Below, piece by piece: positions 1 to 7,264 of a stretch of 48,007 bases of DNA (the first letter of the stretch is position 1; each line of letters starts with the position of its first letter). Under the pieces are notes generated by a model. The model worked only from the letters and a program-made list of their open reading frames with translations, searched no databases and had not been told where the DNA came from. The translations under genes and the position numbers were made by a program. Source of the DNA: Acidobacteriota bacterium (GTDB lineage Bacteria; Acidobacteriota; Vicinamibacteria; Vicinamibacterales; UBA2999); assembly GCA_027622905.1 (NCBI GenBank), contig JAQBVV010000008.1, forward strand, positions 1-48,007, read 5' to 3'.

Positions 1-104
1 CGACGGGCCCGCCTCGTGATGTGCCGTCGGTAGTCCGTTGCTCCGGCGCCATCGCGATGGCGCCCCTCGAGTTCGCCTGTGCCGTGTACGGTACGCTGAT
101 CAGA

Positions 105-1667
105 ATGTCGCCCATCACCAGCTCGATCCAGGACCGCCTGCGGGAGGCGGTCGAGCTGCTCGAGTCCATTGCAGGCGATCGGCGCGTCCTCGAGGGCGTC
201 CCGGCTGGCGATCGCACCCGCCTGCTGCGTGCCGTCGCGTCGGTCTATCATCCTGATCGCGTTGAGCGGCGCCGGATGGCGAAGGTCACCGCGCGCGAGC
301 GGAGAGCGTCGCGCGTCGCGCGCGACCAGGCGGCTAGAGCCAGGACGGCCATCCAGACGTTGCGTCGCAAGCCGGTGTTTCACACGCCGAACGTATTTCC
401 ACCGGAGGGCTTCGGGTCGGACGACAGCGCGGACGCGGAGCAGGCTGGTGACGAGGGTACGCAGGCCCGCCCCACCAGAGAGCTGCCGCACTGTTACGTG
501 TGCAAGCGGAAGTACACCACGCTGCACGCGTTCTACGATCAGCTGTGCCCGGAGTGCGCGGCGTTCAACGTTGCGAAGCGCACCGAACTGGTCGACTTGC
601 GTGGCCGAGTCGCGCTCCTGACCGGAGGGCGCGTCAAGATCGGATACCAGGCCGGGCTGAAGATGCTTCGCTGCGGCGCCCGCCTGATCGTGACGACACG
701 CTTCCCGCGGGACTCGGCGATGCGCTACGCGCGAGAGCCGGATTTCGCCGAGTGGGGGGATCGCCTCGAGATCTTCGGTCTCGACCTGCGGCATACGCCG
801 AGTGTGGAGGCGTTCTGCGGCCATCTGCTCACGACGCGCGATCGCCTTGATTTCATCATCAACAACGCGTGTCAGACCGTGCGCCGGCCTCCGGCGTTCT
901 ATGCGCACATGATGGAGGGAGAATCCGCCGCGCTTGCCACCATGGCGGAGCCCGTACGGCGATTGCTCGGTTCGTACGAAGCGTTGCAGGAGCGGCCGCT
1001 GGAGGATGGAGGCACGGGCGCCGGTCGTGCCCTGGCGCGGCCGACGGACGACGTGCCCGGGCTGCTCCGTCCGGCACAGCTGTCGCAGCTGCCGCTGCTC
1101 GCCGACGAGGTGGTCATGCAGCATCACCTCTTTCCGGAGAGCCGACTCGATCAGGACCTGCAGCAGATCGACCTGCGCGACCGCAACTCGTGGAGACTGC
1201 TGATGGCGGAGGTGCCGTCGGTGGAGCTCCTGGAAGTGCACCTGGTGAACGCCATTGCGCCGTTCATCCTCAACGCGCGATTGAAGCCGCTGCTGCTCCG
1301 CACGCCGGAGCGCGACAAGCACATCGTGAATGTCTCGGCCGTGGAAGGGCAGTTCTACAGGAAGTTCAAGACCACCCGCCATCCGCACACGAACATGGCG
1401 AAGGCGGCGCTCAACATGATGACGCGGACGTCGGCGACCGACTACCACGGCAACGGCATTCACATGAACAGCGTCGACACCGGATGGGTCACCGACGAAG
1501 ACCCCGCGGAGATCGCGGCGCGAAAGGTCGTCGAGGAGCGGTTTCATCCACCGCTGGACATCGTCGATGGTGCTGCGCGCATCACCGATCCGATCATCAG
1601 CGGCTTCAAGACGGGCCAGCACGTCTGGGGGCAGTTTCTGAAGGACTACCGACCGACGGACTGGTAA
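105..1667 (+). CDS. Zinc-ribbon short-chain dehydrogenase/reductase-like protein
   Basis: A 520-residue protein with a C-terminal Rossmann SDR domain after an unusual N-terminal half. From the chosen start, a CxxC...CxxC pair (C130, C133, C148, C151; motifs CYVC and CPEC) forms a likely zinc ribbon directly before the SDR fold. The nucleotide-binding loop reads TGGRVKIG and the NNAG-like motif is NNAC. The catalytic YxxxK is altered: the lysine sits in HTNMAKAAL and the position four before it is Thr. The first ~100 residues are basic and helical. Oxidoreductase activity is therefore uncertain and the substrate is unknown. The frame stays open upstream to ATGs at 21 and 57. I prefer 105 because the upstream translation looks unlike a conserved protein and the downstream product starts with an ordinary amphipathic helix. 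No clear ribosome site is visible. Product family is confident, start is not. Confidence 0.7.
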   Translation: MSPITSSIQDRLREAVELLESIAGDRRVLEGVPAGDRTRLLRAVASVYHPDRVERRRMAKVTARERRASRVARDQAARARTAIQTLRRKPVFHTPNVFPPEGFGSDDSADAEQAGDEGTQARPTRELPHCYVCKRKYTTLHAFYDQLCPECAAFNVAKRTELVDLRGRVALLTGGRVKIGYQAGLKMLRCGARLIVTTRFPRDSAMRYAREPDFAEWGDRLEIFGLDLRHTPSVEAFCGHLLTTRDRLDFIINNACQTVRRPPAFYAHMMEGESAALATMAEPVRRLLGSYEALQERPLEDGGTGAGRALARPTDDVPGLLRPAQLSQLPLLADEVVMQHHLFPESRLDQDLQQIDLRDRNSWRLLMAEVPSVELLEVHLVNAIAPFILNARLKPLLLRTPERDKHIVNVSAVEGQFYRKFKTTRHPHTNMAKAALNMMTRTSATDYHGNGIHMNSVDTGWVTDEDPAEIAARKVVEERFHPPLDIVDGAARITDPIISGFKTGQHVWGQFLKDYRPTDW

Positions 1668-1686
1668 CGAAGGGACGGAGGCGCGG

Positions 1687-2262
1687 CTAGACGCGCCCGG
1701 CGAATTCCCTGGTTTCGGTGTGCACCTTGATTCTCTCGCCTTCCTTGACAAACAGCGGCACGCGAATCTCGACCCCTGTTTCCAGCGTGGCGGCCTTTGT
1801 CACGCTCCCGCTGGCCGTGTCGCCGCGAACGCTGGGCTCGGTGTAGGTCACGGTCAGTTCCACGATCACGGGCAGCTGCACGCCGATCGGGTTGCCGTTG
1901 AACTTCTGGATCTGGACAAGCGCGTTGTCGGCCAGCAGCAGGCGGTCGTCGCCCAGCAGGTCAGTTTGTAGCGACAGGGTTTCAAACGTTTCCTGGTCCA
2001 TGAAGTGGTAGCCCTCTCCGTCGCTGTAGAGCAACGACGCGGAGATCACGACGAGATCGGGCTCGCGGAACTTGTCGCCTGCCTTGAACGTCTTGTCGAA
2101 CACGCCTCGGGTGAGCAGGTTGCGCATCTTGAGGCGGACCAGCGTCTGGCCGCCGCGCGCAGTCGGCTTCGAGACCTCGACGTCGAGGCAATGGTAGGGG
2201 GCGCCTTCATGTTCGAAGAACATCTTGCGCTTGATCGCGATCGCTTCAATCTGGCTGGCCAT
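1687..2262 (-). CDS. efp: Elongation factor P, EfpL/YeiP-like loop
   Basis: A 191-residue, three-domain EF-P protein (KOW-like N-terminal domain, two OB domains). EF-P enters the ribosomal E site and relieves stalling at polyproline stretches. The tip of the first-domain loop reads KPTARGGQT, one residue longer than the KPGKG loop of classical EF-P. It matches the SPTARG loop of E. coli YeiP (EfpL), which carries an arginine at the tip. The following RNLLTRGVFDKTFKAGD stretch is in contrast typical of ordinary EF-P. The C terminus (REFAGRV) also resembles YeiP (RRYMGR). I infer function without beta-lysylation because the modifiable lysine is replaced by arginine. The gene is convergent with the SDR gene and divergent from the gene at 2300. 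A TACTAT -10 hexamer lies 12 bases before the ATG and there is no Shine-Dalgarno sequence. Confidence 0.93.
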   Translation of the reverse strand: MASQIEAIAIKRKMFFEHEGAPYHCLDVEVSKPTARGGQTLVRLKMRNLLTRGVFDKTFKAGDKFREPDLVVISASLLYSDGEGYHFMDQETFETLSLQTDLLGDDRLLLADNALVQIQKFNGNPIGVQLPVIVELTVTYTEPSVRGDTASGSVTKAATLETGVEIRVPLFVKEGERIKVHTETREFAGRV

Positions 2263-2274
2263 AGGTAATGGACA

Positions 2275-2280
2275 ATAGTA
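2275..2280 (-). promoter_or_regulatory. Putative -10 element of efp
   Basis: TACTAT on the minus strand, 12 bases before the efp ATG. It lies six bases from the -10 of the divergent gene, so the two promoters would overlap. No convincing -35 is seen. Confidence 0.4.
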
Positions 2281-2286
2281 TCGGGT

Positions 2287-2292
2287 TACGAT
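2287..2292 (+). promoter_or_regulatory. Putative -10 element, leaderless start
   Basis: TACGAT followed by seven bases and the ATG at 2300. This spacing puts the expected transcription start at or next to the A of the start codon, so the mRNA is probably leaderless. Confidence 0.45.
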
Positions 2293-2299
2293 CGTTTCA

Positions 2300-2959
2300 A
2301 TGGCATTGACGCGGCGGTCGGTACTGGTTCGGGTCGTGGTCGGGGTGGCGGCCCTCTGTCTGCTCGGGGTGCTCTTCGTGCGATCGGCGCAGGACGCACG
2401 CGAGACGCCGTTCGGCGTCGAACCACAGGGCCTCGCGCAGTGGAGTCTGGCGATCGGGCCAGATACCGACGCGCTGGGTTCCTGGCTGGCGCTCAGGCCG
2501 CCGCCGACGATGGCGTCGTCGCTTGGCCGTCAGATCTTCGCCCGTGGCGGGGAGTCGGTGTCCTATCCGAGCCCGGCGGCGTTGCCGCTGCTGCTGCAGA
2601 CCGAGTATGACGGCGCGCTTGCAGGCGTCCTCGAGCCGGATATGCTCGTGACGCTCGCCCGGGATGCTGGTCTCGAGTCGGCCACGCTCGAGCCCGTGTG
2701 CATGGCCTATCGGCGCATCAGTGAGCCTGGCGCGACCAGGGGGTTGTATTTCGTGCTGTTCGACCTGCCGGCGTTCAGCGCGTTCCGCCTTCAGGTGTCG
2801 GCGGCACTTGCGGCCGCCGGCGGCGATACCTCCACGTTCGATCCCCGCGCGCTGTCGCCCGTGCTCATCGTCGCGGGACTTGACGACAACTTCAGGCGAT
2901 GGCTGCCGCTACGCGCGAATCCGGATGTCGACTGTCTCGCCCCGATCGAACGGCAATGA
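2300..2959 (+). CDS. Hypothetical membrane-anchored protein
   Basis: A 219-residue protein I do not recognise. Residues 8-27 form one hydrophobic segment after a basic start (MALTRRS), so it is probably anchored in the inner membrane, or secreted, with the remainder outside. There is no lipobox. The soluble part is rich in Ala/Leu/Pro with scattered Gly and has two cysteines (in EPVCMAY and VDCLAP). No catalytic motif is apparent. It ends in an ATGA overlap with the GT2 glycosyltransferase, which implies translational coupling and a shared process, perhaps polysaccharide or glycolipid synthesis. The start has a leaderless layout (TACGAT, seven bases, ATG). The reading frame is supported by tight coupling at its end and by the absence of a better overlapping frame. 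Confidence 0.7.
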   Translation: MALTRRSVLVRVVVGVAALCLLGVLFVRSAQDARETPFGVEPQGLAQWSLAIGPDTDALGSWLALRPPPTMASSLGRQIFARGGESVSYPSPAALPLLLQTEYDGALAGVLEPDMLVTLARDAGLESATLEPVCMAYRRISEPGATRGLYFVLFDLPAFSAFRLQVSAALAAAGGDTSTFDPRALSPVLIVAGLDDNFRRWLPLRANPDVDCLAPIERQ

Positions 2960-3735
2960 ACACGGGCAGTGTCGATGTGACGCGGGCCGAGACGTACCAC
3001 CCGGTGACGACGCGCGTGTCGGTGATCGTTCCCGCCTTCAATGAGGAGCAGGGCCTCGCGGCAGCCCTGCGGAGCATCCGCCAGGCGATGGAGGTGCTGG
3101 ATGCCGCGGGATGGCGGTCCGAGCTCATCGTCTGCGACAACAATTCGACGGATCGGACAGCCGATATCGCGCGTGCCGCAGGGGCGAGGGTCGTGTTCGA
3201 ACCGATCAATCAGATTTCCCGTGCCCGTAACGCGGGTGCGGCCGTCGCCCGCGGCGACTGGCTGGTGTTCGTCGATGCCGATTCCCATCCCAGCGCGGAA
3301 TTGTTCGTGGCGCTACTGGGCGCGCTTCGGTCCGGTCGGGCGATTGCGGGCGGCAGCACGCTCTGCTTCGACGGAACCGACATGCTGATGGCGACCATGG
3401 CGCGGGTCTGGAACGCGATCAGTCGCTGCACGCGATGGGCGGCCGGGTCGTTCATGTTTTGCGAGTCGGTGGCGTTTCGGGAGGTGGGCGGCTTCAGCCG
3501 CGAGCTGTACGCCACCGAGGAGATCGACCTGTTTCGGCGCCTGAAGCAGCTCGCCCGTCGCCGGGGACGCACCATCGAGATCTTGCGGGGGCACCCGCTC
3601 CGTACCAGTGCGCGGAAAGCGCGCCTGTACACCTGGCAGGAGGCCGTGCGATTTATCGGACGGACGCTCGTCCGTCGGGGGCGTACGTTGCGGAGCGCGG
3701 AGGAGTGCTTTTCCTGGTACGACGGTCGGCGCTGA
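2956..3735 (+). CDS. Family 2 glycosyltransferase
   Basis: A 259-residue GT-A fold inverting glycosyltransferase. It opens with the nucleotide-sugar binding strand SVIVPAFNEEQG, then DNNSTDRTADIA, and has the metal-binding DxD as DADSH in the stretch WLVFVDADSHPS. The acceptor-side region carries GGFSRELYATEEIDLFRRL, with a typical ED-like acidic pair before the arginine. There are no membrane helices, so it acts in the cytosol or peripherally at the membrane. The ATG at 2956 overlaps the stop of the upstream gene by ATGA. The frame stays open to 2899, but the coupled start is more convincing. Sugar and acceptor cannot be read from the sequence. Confidence 0.88.
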   Translation: MNTGSVDVTRAETYHPVTTRVSVIVPAFNEEQGLAAALRSIRQAMEVLDAAGWRSELIVCDNNSTDRTADIARAAGARVVFEPINQISRARNAGAAVARGDWLVFVDADSHPSAELFVALLGALRSGRAIAGGSTLCFDGTDMLMATMARVWNAISRCTRWAAGSFMFCESVAFREVGGFSRELYATEEIDLFRRLKQLARRRGRTIEILRGHPLRTSARKARLYTWQEAVRFIGRTLVRRGRTLRSAEECFSWYDGRR

Positions 3736-3747
3736 CGCGGTCCGGCA

Positions 3748-4641
3748 TCAATCGGGCGGCTGGGGCAATCGATCACCAGGAATGCCGATGGCCAGCGCGA
3801 GTCGACGCAGCGCAGCCTGAATCGCCCGCGTGTTCTCGGCGCCCATCCGCGCGAGGTGTTTCTGGGCCGGGGTCAGGCTTTCCAACTCCACTTCCCTGAA
3901 CGCATAGGTATCGTCATTACGCACGAGCTGGACGTTCTCGCCGAGGGCTGGCGCGCTCAACAGCGCGACGATCGCCCGCTCCAGCGCTGTTTCGAACGAT
4001 TCGTTGCGCCCTAATTCCGCGAAGGCCTCGTCGAGGCGCGGCTTCAGCGTGGCGCACAGTTGCGCGGCCGCCTGCACGTCGATCGACTGGACGGCGGCGA
4101 CGATCGGTCTGTATCGGCTGTAGCTCCTGGGATCCAGGATCGCCCCATCGCCGTTGGGGATCACCACGAACGGGCTGTCTGGCCTGAGCTGCCCCAGGTG
4201 GACCGCCGGACTCGCGCCGTTGGCGATGTTCTCGACGACGGCGGTGAAGTTCCGGATGAGGTCGTCCGTGGCAAGCCACTCGGCCACCTGCGGGTTCAAC
4301 GACAGCGTCCCGGCCAGCATGCCCACCAGCGTATCGCTGGCCTCCAGCGGCGGGAGGGCGATCGGCGCGGCGCCCGGGTCGGTCACGCCATCCGCTGAAG
4401 GGCCGGGCGGCTGGCAGACCCCTATCGGTCCCGATGGGGGCGGCGCAGGAGGTGCCTCACTGACCGGCGGTGAATCGTCCGCCGGTTCCGGGGCGGGTTC
4501 TCCAGACAGGAAGAACCAGATGGCCACTCCCGCGGCCAGTATCGCCACAGCGCCGATCAGCCATGGGACCGGGAAACGCCGTTGCGGCGATCCAGGTGAC
4601 GGCTCCTGTGTCTTATCAAGGTTGAATTCGGAGGGGTCCAC
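3748..4641 (-). CDS. DUF3014 domain membrane-anchored protein
   Basis: A protein of about 297 residues belonging to the DUF3014 family (function unknown). A short cytoplasmic N terminus is followed by one transmembrane helix (WLIGAVAILAAGVAIWFFLSG), a Pro/Glu/Ala-rich linker, and a periplasmic helical domain. That domain contains the family's features: the stretch around DDLIRNFTAVVENIANG, a YSRYRPIVAAVQSID motif and the C-terminal LTPAQKHLARMGAENTRAIQ. The frame is open to an ATG at 4872, but that upstream part is Ser/Arg-rich junk. The GTG at 4641 is preceded by GAGGTGA with a five-base spacer, which I take as the true start. The gene is convergent with the GT2 gene and divergent from alkB. 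Confidence 0.8.
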   Translation of the reverse strand: MDPSEFNLDKTQEPSPGSPQRRFPVPWLIGAVAILAAGVAIWFFLSGEPAPEPADDSPPVSEAPPAPPPSGPIGVCQPPGPSADGVTDPGAAPIALPPLEASDTLVGMLAGTLSLNPQVAEWLATDDLIRNFTAVVENIANGASPAVHLGQLRPDSPFVVIPNGDGAILDPRSYSRYRPIVAAVQSIDVQAAAQLCATLKPRLDEAFAELGRNESFETALERAIVALLSAPALGENVQLVRNDDTYAFREVELESLTPAQKHLARMGAENTRAIQAALRRLALAIGIPGDRLPQPPD

Positions 4642-4810
4642 TACTGTCACCTCGTAGGTAGAGCATATCTCTTGTGACCGGTCTCGCGTGGAGCCGCCGC
4701 TCGATGATGCTGCCCTCCTCGACGCGCCACCGGTGCCCGCAACCCGTCGCGATCGGGCAAAGACATCGGACTCACCGCGGGCGTTGCGGGCCGTCGACCC
4801 GACCGACCGG

Positions 4811-4816
4811 TATGAT
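4811..4816 (+). promoter_or_regulatory. Putative -10 element of alkB, leaderless start
   Basis: TATGAT followed by seven bases and an in-frame GTG at 4824. The ATG at 4812 lies inside the hexamer itself and so is an unlikely start. Confidence 0.5.
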
Positions 4817-4823
4817 TCCCGAT

Positions 4824-5444
4824 GTGAAGACGACGCTGCCGGGTGTTGTATGGCTGGAGCGTTATCTGTCACTCCAGGAACAGAAACTGCTGCTCGCGCG
4901 TTGCCGCGACATCATGGACGGCCCCGCCGGCGGATACGTACCGACCGTGCGTGGCGGGGGCAAGATGCACGTGCGCATGGTCTGTCTCGGCCGCCACTGG
5001 AATCCGCGCACGTATCGGTACGAAGACAGACGGTCCGACCACGACGGCCTGCCGGTGGCGCCGGTCCCCGTGGCGTTCGTCTCGCTGGCCGAACGGATCG
5101 CCGGGGATGCCGGTTTCGCTTTTCAACCCGACGTCTGCATCGTAAACTGGTACGGGCCGGACGGTCGGATGGGTCTGCACCAGGACAAGGATGAAAGTGC
5201 GGCGTCGCTCAGCGCGGGGTCGCCGGTGGTGTCGCTCTCGATCGGCGATACGGCGCGATTCCTGTTCGGCGGCCTTCGCCGGCGGGATCCGGTGGAGCCG
5301 ATGCCGCTGGCCTCGGGCGACGCGTTCGTGTTCGGGGGAGCCGCGCGCCTCCGCTATCATGGCGTGTCTCGTATCATGCCCGGCACGGCGCCGGAGGGGC
5401 TGGGTGTCGACGGGCGATTCAATCTCACGTTTCGTCAGTACTGA
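4824..5444 (+). CDS. alkB: AlkB-family Fe(II)/2-oxoglutarate dioxygenase
   Basis: A 206-residue DNA/RNA demethylase of the AlkB family, which oxidises methyl adducts such as 1-methyladenine and 3-methylcytosine to restore the base. Iron ligands are H119 and D121 (LHQDKD) and H179 (RYHGV). The 2-oxoglutarate binding signature is RFNLTFR (R198, N200, R204). The nucleotide-recognition lid lies around residues 38-70, including GGGKMHVRM. The length is close to E. coli AlkB. I place the start at the GTG at 4824, seven bases after a TATGAT hexamer. The ATG at 4812 would add four residues but overlaps that hexamer. It is divergent from the DUF3014 gene, with OsmC 80 bases downstream, so the two stress genes may be co-transcribed. 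Confidence 0.93.
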   Translation: MKTTLPGVVWLERYLSLQEQKLLLARCRDIMDGPAGGYVPTVRGGGKMHVRMVCLGRHWNPRTYRYEDRRSDHDGLPVAPVPVAFVSLAERIAGDAGFAFQPDVCIVNWYGPDGRMGLHQDKDESAASLSAGSPVVSLSIGDTARFLFGGLRRRDPVEPMPLASGDAFVFGGAARLRYHGVSRIMPGTAPEGLGVDGRFNLTFRQY

Positions 5445-5524
5445 CGTCGGGCGGGACATCGGGACGCACGCAGGAACGTTCGCGTCATGTCGACGCACCG
5501 CAGGCACGCTCGAAACGAGGACGC

Positions 5525-6016
5525 ATGAACGCTGAACAGCTCAAGTCGATACAGACCCCGCTGAAGCAGAAATACAAGGAGGCACCGGATGCCGCGGTCG
5601 TCACGCTGAAGGCGGAAGGGCATGCGACGGAGCTGGTGTGCAAGGTGTCGACGGGAAGGGCGCTCGTGGAAGCCGGTCTGCACCCGGCCACCGGCGGCGA
5701 CGGCAGTTCGGTCTGCTCCGGTGACATGCTCCTGGAGGCGCTCGTGGCGTGCGCAGGGGTGACGCTGCGGGCTGTGGCCACGTCCATCGGCGTCGACGTG
5801 CGCGATGCGACGGTCAGCGCCGAAGGCGATGTCGACTTTCGGGGCACGCTGGGCGTCGCCAAGGATGTCCCTGTCGGATTCCGGGACATCCGGCTGCATT
5901 TCGAGCTCGACACGGACGCGTCGGAGGAGCAGCGGGCCACACTGATTCGCCTCACGGAGCGGTACTGCGTCGTGCTCCAGACGTTGCGCCAGCCACCGGC
6001 GATTGCCGTGACATAG
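5525..6016 (+). CDS. OsmC-family peroxiredoxin
   Basis: A 163-residue OsmC/Ohr-superfamily thiol peroxidase. Two conserved cysteines are visible: C76 in LVACAGVTLRA and C148 in ERYCVVLQTL, spaced as in OsmC enzymes, where the first reduces organic hydroperoxides and the second resolves. It is longer than E. coli OsmC because of an N-terminal extension of about 20 residues. It is cytosolic with no signal peptide. A GAGGA Shine-Dalgarno sequence lies five bases before the ATG. It follows alkB and precedes a sensor-like membrane protein by 21 bases. Whether it belongs to the OsmC or YhfA subgroup is not decided here. Confidence 0.9.
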   Translation: MNAEQLKSIQTPLKQKYKEAPDAAVVTLKAEGHATELVCKVSTGRALVEAGLHPATGGDGSSVCSGDMLLEALVACAGVTLRAVATSIGVDVRDATVSAEGDVDFRGTLGVAKDVPVGFRDIRLHFELDTDASEEQRATLIRLTERYCVVLQTLRQPPAIAVT

Positions 6017-6037
6017 GCGTCACAGCCGAGCGCAGGA

Positions 6038-7258
6038 ATGTCTCTGAGCATTTTGTTTTCACTCGTCTACGGGGTCGCGGCCGTGGTTGCACTGGTCGCG
6101 GCGGCCGTTGTGTGGCCCAGAAGGACCGGTCCCGGTGGTACGCCACTGGTGCCGATGTTGCTCGCGACGGCCCTCTGGGCGCTGTGTGACGCCATCGAGC
6201 TGCAGCTCACTACGGTCGAGGGCAGGATGCTGGTCGGACAGGTCCAGTACATCGGCATCGTCCTGACCGCACCTAGTTTTCTGCACGTCGCGATGGCGCT
6301 GTCAGGGCGCTCGGCCCGGTTGGGGACCTGGCGGCTGCTGGCGGTCTGGGGTGTGCCGATCCTGTCGCTCGGGATCGTCTGGACCAACGCGTGGCACCAC
6401 TGGATCTGGACCGACGTGCGGATGCCGGCCGGCGATCTGCCATTCACGACGTTCGATCACGGCTGGTGGTTCTGGGTACTGGTGTCGCAGAACTATCTCC
6501 TGATGATAGTGGCGACGATACTGCTGGTCGGTGCCATTCGCCGCGTAGGTCGTCCGTTCCGGGCCAGTATCTCAACGGTGATCGTGGTGGCCGTGCTGCC
6601 CTGGTGTGGCAACGCTGCGTACAATTTTCGTGTCGGACCGTGGCCCGGAGTCGATTGGCTCGCGTTGTCGCTCGTCATCAGCGGTATCCTCCTGGTCTGG
6701 CTGGTGCTCCGCGAGGGCCTGCTGGATCTCCTGCCGCACGCGCACGGCGCACTGCTCGATACGATGCAGGACGGCGTGATCGTCCTCGATCACCGGGGAA
6801 AGGTGATGATCGCCAACGACGCGTCGCGCGCACTGTCGCTCACCGACGTGGCGCTGGCCAGCGCGCTCGGCGTGTCGTCGCTGAGCGAGCTGCCCGAGCG
6901 GGTGCGTGAGGAGATGCAGATCAAGGCGGGAGACACGCAGCGGTGGCTCGACGTGCGCATTGACCCTGTGCAGGACCGGTGGGGCACGTTCGCCGGCCGC
7001 CTCGTGGTCGCCAGGGACGTGACGCCGCAGAAGGCGCTCGAGGACGAGCACGAGCGATTGATCGCGGAGCTGCAGGACGCGCTGCGGAAGGTCCTGCAAC
7101 TCGAGGGCTTGCTGCCGATCTGCGCGAGCTGTCGGAAGATTCGTGACGACACCGGGTACTGGGCGGACGTCGAAGAGTACTTCGGGTACCGGGCACCAGT
7201 CGAGCTCACGCATGGCATCTGTCCGGATTGCCAGACGAAGCTGTACCCACCGATGTAG
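6038..7258 (+). CDS. 7TM-PAS sensor protein with C-terminal Cys-rich tail, no kinase
   Basis: A 406-residue membrane sensor. Residues 1-225 contain seven hydrophobic helices of the type found at the N terminus of some histidine kinases (7TM-HK), with the characteristic TNAWHHWIW segment. Residues ~228-335 form a PAS domain (LLDTMQDGVIVLDHRGKVMIAN). A short coiled coil follows (~338-365), and the protein ends in a compact module with CASC and CPDC (ICASCRKIRDDTGYW ... HGICPDCQTKLYP), probably binding zinc. No H-box, ATPase, GGDEF or EAL domain is present, so output must be through the tail or a partner. This tail motif recurs in other bacterial PAS proteins. It precedes the aminotransferase by only a few bases, suggesting co-transcription. 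Confidence 0.85.
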   Translation: MSLSILFSLVYGVAAVVALVAAAVVWPRRTGPGGTPLVPMLLATALWALCDAIELQLTTVEGRMLVGQVQYIGIVLTAPSFLHVAMALSGRSARLGTWRLLAVWGVPILSLGIVWTNAWHHWIWTDVRMPAGDLPFTTFDHGWWFWVLVSQNYLLMIVATILLVGAIRRVGRPFRASISTVIVVAVLPWCGNAAYNFRVGPWPGVDWLALSLVISGILLVWLVLREGLLDLLPHAHGALLDTMQDGVIVLDHRGKVMIANDASRALSLTDVALASALGVSSLSELPERVREEMQIKAGDTQRWLDVRIDPVQDRWGTFAGRLVVARDVTPQKALEDEHERLIAELQDALRKVLQLEGLLPICASCRKIRDDTGYWADVEEYFGYRAPVELTHGICPDCQTKLYPPM

Positions 7259-7264
7259 TTGGGG

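Noticed and set aside
21-104. N-terminal extension of the zinc-ribbon SDR protein
   Set aside because: It has no conserved look or ribosome site; it cannot be excluded because the window begins here.
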